Assembly: GCA_020630115.1 (NCBI GenBank)
Contig: JAHDCA010000027.1
Coordinates: 1 to 10,919 of the forward strand
Length of the DNA: 10,919 nt
Source of the DNA: Candidatus Dojkabacteria bacterium
GTDB taxonomy: Bacteria > Patescibacteriota > Dojkabacteria > SC72 > JAHDCA01
Direction of reading: 5' to 3'
Shown: piece after piece, positions 6,708 through 10,919 of the stretch
Numbering within the stretch: the first letter of the stretch is position 1
Layout of the letters: each line of letters starts with the position of its first letter
Notes under the pieces: model-generated
The model's database searches: none
Told to the model about the DNA's origin: nothing
The model's input: the letters and a program-made list of their open reading frames with translations, nothing else
Position numbers and translations under genes: made by a program

Positions 6708-8955
6708 GAAAATCCTAATCAAATCAACAGACGAGATAACAGATATCATTCGATATATCTCGGAAGTTAAAGCTGACAATGTACTTTTAACTTTCATCGA
6801 AGATTCAGATATCCTAATTAGTCCTATCAACCTAAATGTAATTCAATACAAGACAGATGAACTAAAGAAACCACTAATCGTCCAAATAATTGATAATCCA
6901 GCTGGAGTAAGAAACTCCTTAGAGTCCGATATTGTCATCTACAATTCGTCAGGCAAAGTACCAGATGATAAATGGGGCGAAGCAATTTCAGCTATGAAGA
7001 AAAGGCGTAAAGGTCAAAAGGGAGTAGATGTTAATTTACCAACTCCTGTAGAAGAAACTGAGATTGAACTTGGACAAGACGAGCAATTTCAAGAAAATGT
7101 AATCGATTTAACAACTGAAGAAGAGGGTGTTAGTAATCCTAAAGATGATCCCAAGAATGATTCAACCAATGAGGAGGAAATCAATTCAGAGCCTACCAAC
7201 TTAAACAAAGATCAAAATCAAATTGAGATTGTAGACAATGCTTCAACATACACACAAGAGAAGCCAGCGGATGCAGTAGAAGTTGAAGAAGAATCTTTCT
7301 CAGAAAGAATCAATAGTGCTTTAGAAAAGTCCAAAGAAAATATAAAAAAGAAGAAATCAGAACCAAAGATAGTAGAGCAGGGTGGTATAGCATTTGGTGT
7401 TGGCTCTGATATCAATCATGAGTTAGACTCACAATCTGATTCTGATAAAGTAGAAGGGGAATTATTTAATGAAGGCTTAGAGGTTGAAAAGAAGAAGAAA
7501 GAGCCAAGTATCATCGGGAAAGATTTCCATATGCCTTCAACAAGAACTGACCTGGATCTAGACTTGCATGAGCACTCTTCAGATAATTCTGATATTCATC
7601 TTGATAAGATAAATGGTAAGAACTCAATTATGGAAAAGATTAAGAATATCTTTGCATTAATCTTAGGGTTACCATTTATAGCTTTAGGCTTCATAAAGAA
7701 CTTTTTTGGCAAAGGTAAAGATACAAATAGACTAAGAAACTCTAACTCAAATATGCTTAGTTCTTCAAAGATCAACCCAAACACTTACTACAAAATAGGA
7801 ATTGGCTTGCTTATTCTTGGTATTATCTCTTATGTAGTAGTTTACAATTTCTTCCCTAAAGTAAATATGAATATCTATGTCGAGTCTAAGACATTATCAT
7901 CATCTACAACATTTACTGGTTCACCAGATATCGAAGAATTTAGTATCGAGAATAAAGAAATGCCTATTAGATCTGAAGATGTAGAAGTTTCTGCAAGTTC
8001 AACTGGAGAGGCCACAGGTGAAGGAAGCACTGGTGAAAAGGCTAGGGGAGTCGTTTCAGTTCAATGTTTCTTAGGAACACCTACGAGTATCCCAGCAGGA
8101 ACAGTTCTTTCATTTGGCAACAGAGCTTTCACAACAGATTCTGACCTTGAATTATCGTGTCCGGACACTGTTACAGTAAGCATTACTGCAGCTGATATTG
8201 GTCCAGAGTTTAACGTAGACATACTTGGCTCAAGCTTTAGTATTGCAGGATACTCTGCAACTGAGGTACAAGCTCAAAATACGAATTTCCAGATATCAGG
8301 TGGTACAAAAGATGAGTTTACAGTTGTTGCACAAGCAGATATTGATGCAATTGTAGAAGATTTACGATTACAACTAAGAAATGAGGCTCTATCGGAGATA
8401 AATGATCTTTCACAAGATGGTTGGGAAGTTATTGAGGACTCTATTGATGTGACTGTCGACGATGAAATTGAAACAGATGTTAACCCAGGTGACCAAGCCG
8501 AATTCATAAATGTAAGCCTTAAAGGTAGTGCTAGTGGCTTACTTTTTAATTCACAAGAGTTCGCTCAGTTCTCTAAAGATATTTTAGAAAGTGAAAATGG
8601 TACTGATTTTTCATCCCCGTATGCGATGGTGAGTTTAGACCAAGACACTTCACAAGAGATCGAGATTAAAAGTGTAAATGATGAGGAAGTTATAATCGAA
8701 TTTAATGTAAGTACACAGGCAAAGATTAATGTTGATGAATCAGCTATCGCTAAAGACCTTTCTAATAAAGATTGGGAAGAAGGCTTGATCATGATTAATG
8801 ACTTTGATTTTACTAGTAAACCAACTGCAATTGGATTTAGCCCGACTTGGATGCCTAACTTTATGTGGCATTTCCCAAGATCAACTGCACGGATCAATAT
8901 TGTTACAAAAGAAGTGACCACTGAAATTCAGTCTTCACTAAACCTAAATCAATAA
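6685..8955 (+). CDS. Membrane protein with CPR-type N-terminal domain and baseplate-J-like outer region
   Basis: The 756-residue product (from the ATG at 6685; an in-frame ATG at 6694 gives 753) has three parts. Residues about 8-110 form an alpha/beta domain containing KSTDEITDIIRYISEVKADN, of a type I recognise from CPR proteins annotated baseplate-J-like. Residues 115-315 are a charged, mostly acidic linker carrying two copies of a KKKK(x)EP motif (221-227 and 269-274). A hydrophobic stretch with a central GLP (321-338) and a clear membrane segment (369-390) follow, separated by a basic loop. The outer region (about 395-750) carries TGEKARGVVSVQ, then IPAGTVLSFGNRAFTTD (469-485) and ITAADIGPEFNV, matching the PAGT-x-F---G pattern of baseplate J/gp47-like domains. 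No phage genes are nearby, so a cell-envelope role is likelier than a tail baseplate. It overlaps the FtsA-like gene, implying translational coupling. Confidence 0.8.
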   Translation: MQDMSKTKKILIKSTDEITDIIRYISEVKADNVLLTFIEDSDILISPINLNVIQYKTDELKKPLIVQIIDNPAGVRNSLESDIVIYNSSGKVPDDKWGEAISAMKKRRKGQKGVDVNLPTPVEETEIELGQDEQFQENVIDLTTEEEGVSNPKDDPKNDSTNEEEINSEPTNLNKDQNQIEIVDNASTYTQEKPADAVEVEEESFSERINSALEKSKENIKKKKSEPKIVEQGGIAFGVGSDINHELDSQSDSDKVEGELFNEGLEVEKKKKEPSIIGKDFHMPSTRTDLDLDLHEHSSDNSDIHLDKINGKNSIMEKIKNIFALILGLPFIALGFIKNFFGKGKDTNRLRNSNSNMLSSSKINPNTYYKIGIGLLILGIISYVVVYNFFPKVNMNIYVESKTLSSSTTFTGSPDIEEFSIENKEMPIRSEDVEVSASSTGEATGEGSTGEKARGVVSVQCFLGTPTSIPAGTVLSFGNRAFTTDSDLELSCPDTVTVSITAADIGPEFNVDILGSSFSIAGYSATEVQAQNTNFQISGGTKDEFTVVAQADIDAIVEDLRLQLRNEALSEINDLSQDGWEVIEDSIDVTVDDEIETDVNPGDQAEFINVSLKGSASGLLFNSQEFAQFSKDILESENGTDFSSPYAMVSLDQDTSQEIEIKSVNDEEVIIEFNVSTQAKINVDESAIAKDLSNKDWEEGLIMINDFDFTSKPTAIGFSPTWMPNFMWHFPRSTARINIVTKEVTTEIQSSLNLNQ

Positions 8956-8964
8956 CTACAACCA

Positions 8965-8971
8965 AGGTGAT
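8965..8971 (+). promoter_or_regulatory. Shine-Dalgarno-like AGGTGAT overlapping the CAP gene start
   Basis: AGGTGAT is complementary to AUCACCU near the conserved 3' end of bacterial 16S rRNA. It overlaps the GTG (8967-8969) that opens the CAP frame and is the only good anti-SD match at any gene start in this window. If it acts as a true Shine-Dalgarno, the start would lie downstream, but the only in-frame candidate at a suitable distance is a rare ATT (8982). Confidence 0.4.
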
Positions 8972-9602
8972 TTTAGCGAAAATTAACTTACGAAAGCTAA
9001 TTTTCATTTGCATTATCATTATTTCTTTACCGATTTTTTTCACTTTACTTTATTATCTTAAAGCTAGTGAGGCAGTTTTAATTGGCCAGCCACCTATGAA
9101 AGAGGTTAAGTTCGAGTTTTCACAAACAAACCTTCCCGAGATAACAAAGCTATATAAGGAGAAGTTTGAATTCAAACAATTCAAAAAGGAGAAGCTTGAG
9201 GAGCTACCAACCCTTAGAGAAAGTTATTACTTAGCGATCAATGCAACAAGAACCGAAAATGGGGTAGGGGTTTTAAAACCAAACTCAAAGCTTGAATTAT
9301 CAACACAAAGGAAAGTTACTGATATGGGACGCTTTGATTGTTGGAGTCATAATTGTGAAGGAATAGCCTGGAGCTCATATATTGTTAACACTGGGCTAAG
9401 TTATACAATGATAGGCGAGATACTTGGTAGGGGGTTTAGAGGAGATATAGACCGCAATATACTTCGTTGGCTAGAGAGTGACTTACATCGAGAGCAGATG
9501 CTAGAACCAGCATACACGGATTTCGGCGTTAGCTGCGAATATTTCGAGAAGTTTGATGGACAAGATTTCGTCGAGATATGCGTTGTTCATTTCTCAAAGT
9601 AA
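8967..9602 (+). CDS. Membrane-anchored CAP/SCP (YkwD-like) domain protein
   Basis: The 211-residue product has a basic N-terminus, one membrane segment (about 10-31), a charged spacer (about 45-80) and a C-terminal CAP domain (about 85-210). CAP landmarks are in order: AINATRTENGVGVL (90-103, the family's IN--R--NG---L), SH with H128, GE with E151, and WLESDLHREQML (168-179) supplying H174, then DFGVSCEY (185-192). H128, E151 and H174 correspond to the conserved cavity residues, whose function in bacterial CAP proteins is mostly unknown. Four cysteines in the outer domain (C125, C130, C190, C205) could form disulfides. Start is the GTG at 8967, the only standard start in frame before the membrane segment. 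It begins 11 bases after the previous stop, so it is probably cotranscribed as the third gene of the operon. Confidence 0.85.
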   Translation: MILAKINLRKLIFICIIIISLPIFFTLLYYLKASEAVLIGQPPMKEVKFEFSQTNLPEITKLYKEKFEFKQFKKEKLEELPTLRESYYLAINATRTENGVGVLKPNSKLELSTQRKVTDMGRFDCWSHNCEGIAWSSYIVNTGLSYTMIGEILGRGFRGDIDRNILRWLESDLHREQMLEPAYTDFGVSCEYFEKFDGQDFVEICVVHFSK

Positions 9603-9631
9603 ACCCAGCTATTTAACAGCTATAACGCCTA

Positions 9632-9675
9632 TTGATATCAACTCACTCTAGGTTTAACAGGTCTTAAACAGGTCT
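9632..9675. repeat. Short palindrome and tandem 9-mer in the convergent gap
   Basis: The gap between the CAP gene and the heliorhodopsin 3' end holds a 10-base palindrome TTGATATCAA (9632-9641) and two direct copies of AACAGGTCT (9656-9664 and 9667-9675); the second copy covers the last heliorhodopsin codons and the first touches its stop codon. I see no good hairpin plus U-run on either strand, so no terminator is called. Confidence 0.5.
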
Positions 9676-10434
9676 AAGCGTACCTGCCCAAACTTGCCAA
9701 GCTAGTAGACTCTTAGCTACAAGACTCAGTACAATATAAATCTTTTCACCATAGGTATAATCTTTCCATTTACCTACCTTCTTGTACTGCAAAACCATAT
9801 TTACAGCAAAAGTATTAAAGAAGATGAACATACTAAAGAATATGTAATAAACAAATGTAGGTGGTTTTGCATCACCATCACCTGCATTTAGAAGATATAG
9901 ACCTACAATCAACCAAGGAATGATACCTGCGAAACAACCGTAGATATATGATAGCCAGTCAGTTCTTTTGGTTGTTTGATTGTGGACCTCCATAACATGA
10001 CCAAAGAAGATCATACAAGCATTTATAGTAAATATTAATATTATTGAGCTAAGATCATAAATACCTGCAAGCATGGATATAACAACCATCATAAGAGAAG
10101 AGCTTAGAGCGTACTCATACCAACGACCTGGGTTTAAACCTTTACCGATATTCTTCTCATACCATCCATAGATACCAGGCATTATTAGTAAGAAATGGGC
10201 TAGTGCTGAAAGATATAAAAACATTGCTACCAAAGGTGCGATTGGTACTTCAAGAACCGTTTGTGGATCTGGTATAAGCTTGAAATTTGTATCATCAAGT
10301 ATCAGGTAATTGGTGTTAATAGGTAATCTAAAATCAAGATTACTAAAGAAAAGCATAATACTTCCCTGGACTGCATGTGCAATCCCCATAATCAAATTAA
10401 ATCTTCTTAATGGAATATCAGTAAGTCTTTTCAC
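9664..10434 (-). CDS. heR: Heliorhodopsin, complete
   Basis: Heliorhodopsins are seven-helix retinal proteins with inverted topology (N-terminus inside) and a slow photocycle; they are thought to be light sensors or enzyme regulators, since most show no ion pumping. This 256-residue protein has helices near 12-31, 67-87, 106-126, 129-150, 160-183, 192-217 and 229-251, and the long loop between helices 1 and 2 (32-66) typical of the family. The retinal-binding lysine is K241 in LSLVAKSLLAW and the Schiff-base counterion is E107 in RWYEYALSSS; both numbers match the founding protein 48C12. H20 (GIAHAVQG), S76, H80 and S237 match its retinal-pocket polar residues. The start is a GTG preceded directly by an in-frame TAA, so it cannot begin further upstream. 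It is monocistronic and divergent from a Fur-family gene. Confidence 0.97.
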   Translation of the reverse strand: MKRLTDIPLRRFNLIMGIAHAVQGSIMLFFSNLDFRLPINTNYLILDDTNFKLIPDPQTVLEVPIAPLVAMFLYLSALAHFLLIMPGIYGWYEKNIGKGLNPGRWYEYALSSSLMMVVISMLAGIYDLSSIILIFTINACMIFFGHVMEVHNQTTKRTDWLSYIYGCFAGIIPWLIVGLYLLNAGDGDAKPPTFVYYIFFSMFIFFNTFAVNMVLQYKKVGKWKDYTYGEKIYIVLSLVAKSLLAWQVWAGTLRPV

Positions 10435-10463
10435 TTAGCTTGGCAGTAATAATTTATTCCCCC

Positions 10464-10492
10464 ATTATGTAATTATCTTTAATAAATGTCTA
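10464..10492 (-). promoter_or_regulatory. Heliorhodopsin promoter
   Basis: On the minus strand TAGACA (10492-10487) and CATAAT (10469-10464) each match the sigma-70-type consensus in five of six bases, with the ideal 17-base spacer. Transcription would start near 10457, leaving a leader of about 20 bases without a Shine-Dalgarno sequence. Confidence 0.7.
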
Positions 10493-10507
10493 TTACTTAT
10501 TTGGCTT

Positions 10508-10523
10508 CAAATCTTGAGATTTG
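10508..10523. promoter_or_regulatory. Perfect 7-2-7 inverted repeat, candidate operator
   Basis: CAAATCTTGAGATTTG has perfect 7-base arms around a 2-base centre. Its right end overlaps the -35 of the Fur-family gene (10521-10526), and it sits 15 bases upstream of the heliorhodopsin -35. Size, symmetry and position fit a dimeric repressor site. With no U-run and a position upstream of both transcription starts, it is not a terminator. Confidence 0.6.
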
Positions 10524-10549
10524 CCTGTGCAACTAGGGTGCATTATAAT
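10521..10549 (+). promoter_or_regulatory. Promoter of the Fur-family gene
   Basis: TTGCCT (10521-10526, four of six), a 17-base spacer and a perfect TATAAT (10544-10549). Eight bases separate the -10 from the ATG at 10558, predicting a leaderless transcript. Confidence 0.75.
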
Positions 10550-10557
10550 CATTAATA
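10543..10557. promoter_or_regulatory. PerR/Fur-box-like imperfect palindrome over the -10
   Basis: TTATAATCATTAATA has a 7-1-7 layout and matches the PerR-box consensus TTATAATnATTATAA in all but two specified positions. The core TAATCATTA is symmetric. It covers the -10 of the Fur-family gene, as an autoregulatory site would. The match is partly forced by the TATAAT hexamer and local AT richness. Confidence 0.35.
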
Positions 10558-10919
10558 ATGAGAAAGCTCAAAATTACTCAAAATTTAAAATCGATCTTAG
10601 AGAAACTAAAACAAGGACCTATGACTGGAGTACAACTTGCAAGCTCTCTTCCTGAGATCAACAAATCAATAATCTACCGAACACTAAATAGGCTTGAAGA
10701 GGCTGGCGAAGTAACTAAAAGCTTAATTCCTGGTGGAAACCCACTTTGGGAACTAGGTAAACAGGATCATCATCATCTTGTATGTAAGAAATGTGAGTCA
10801 ACAACCTGTGTCGATTATCCAGACTATCTAAAAGATGCAATCCATAGATTTGAAAAAGAATTAGAAGACAAATATCAAGAGATCTCACACAGTGTAGATT
10901 TCTTAATTAATTGTCAAAA
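10558..10919 (+). CDS. Fur-family metalloregulator, C-terminus cut by the window
   Basis: Fur-family proteins (Fur, Zur, PerR, Mur) are dimeric DNA-binding repressors that respond to metal or peroxide. About 120 residues are visible. The winged-helix part contains NKSIIYRTLNRLEEAGEV (35-52), equivalent to the family's ATVYR-L--L---G-V. The dimerisation/metal part has DHHHLVCKKC (70-79) and SHSVDFLINC (110-119), matching H-DHL-C--C and the later H-----F--C blocks. C76 and C79 would form half of the structural zinc site, with C119 starting the second CxxC. There is no histidine in the first 69 residues, so the N-terminal His ligand of the Fur/PerR regulatory site (H33 in E. coli Fur, H37 in B. 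subtilis PerR) is missing and the N-terminus is slightly short. The subtype cannot be assigned. Divergent from heliorhodopsin, with probable autoregulation. Confidence 0.92.
   Translation, partial: MRKLKITQNLKSILEKLKQGPMTGVQLASSLPEINKSIIYRTLNRLEEAGEVTKSLIPGGNPLWELGKQDHHHLVCKKCESTTCVDYPDYLKDAIHRFEKELEDKYQEISHSVDFLINCQ

Noticed and set aside
8565..8921. 118-codon open frame on the minus strand
   Set aside because: It is antisense within the 756-residue membrane protein, whose frame is continuous and supported by domain structure.
6685..8955. Phage tail baseplate gene or prophage
   Set aside because: Only the outer domain is baseplate-J-like. The protein has a membrane segment and a cytosolic arm, and no tail, capsid or integrase genes are present.
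9603..9625. AGCT...AGCT pairing as a terminator after the CAP gene
   Set aside because: Only four base pairs and no U-run.
9664..10434. Type 1 proton-pumping rhodopsin
   Set aside because: The helix 3 motif is RWYEYALSSS, not the D-T/S-D/E pump motif, the long first loop is present, and the helix 7 sequence AKSLLAWQ is heliorhodopsin-specific.
1..10919. CRISPR array, insertion sequence, tRNA or rRNA gene
   Set aside because: I saw no regularly spaced repeats, transposase motifs, tRNA cloverleaf sequence or rRNA segments on either strand by reading; a covariance-model scan was not possible here.

Overview
The window looks like chromosomal DNA from an AT-rich, small-genome bacterium. My best guess is a Patescibacteria/CPR lineage (Microgenomates, Katanobacteria or Dojkabacteria-like). 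Three things point there: a membrane protein combining a cytosolic N-terminal domain with a baseplate-J-like outer domain of the kind common in CPR genomes, RNase J beside large membrane GT2 enzymes, and a heliorhodopsin, a family largely confined to monoderm-type cells. This is inference; no 16S or marker set is present.

Layout. Positions 1-900 (minus strand) hold the N-terminal 300 codons of valyl-tRNA synthetase. Its leader (about 901-1168) is a T-box riboswitch with a clear antiterminator/terminator switch. Divergent from it is a one-pass membrane protein with an acidic linker and an RskA-C-like outer domain (1303-1977), followed by RNase J (2048-3712) and a terminator. A membrane glycosyltransferase of family 2 (3797-5356) stands alone. 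A probable three-gene operon follows: an FtsA-like actin fold protein (5427-6707), a bitopic membrane protein with a baseplate-J-like extracytoplasmic region (6685-8955) and a membrane-anchored CAP/SCP domain protein (8967-9602). Converging on it is a complete heliorhodopsin gene (9664-10434, minus). Divergent from the heliorhodopsin, across 123 bp, is a Fur-family regulator (10558 to the window end, cut off).

How the parts may work together. The FtsA-like/baseplate-J-like/CAP trio reads as an envelope module: a cytosolic actin-like ATPase, a membrane-spanning partner and a surface protein. The heliorhodopsin/Fur pair shares an intergenic region with recognisable promoters on both strands and a perfect 7-2-7 inverted repeat next to them, suggesting light sensing tied to a metal- or stress-responsive regulator.

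A theme across the window is probable leaderless transcription. At 1303, 3797, 5427 and 10558 a -10-like hexamer lies 8 or 9 bases before the ATG with no Shine-Dalgarno sequence. The only good Shine-Dalgarno-like match is inside the operon, overlapping the GTG start of the CAP gene.
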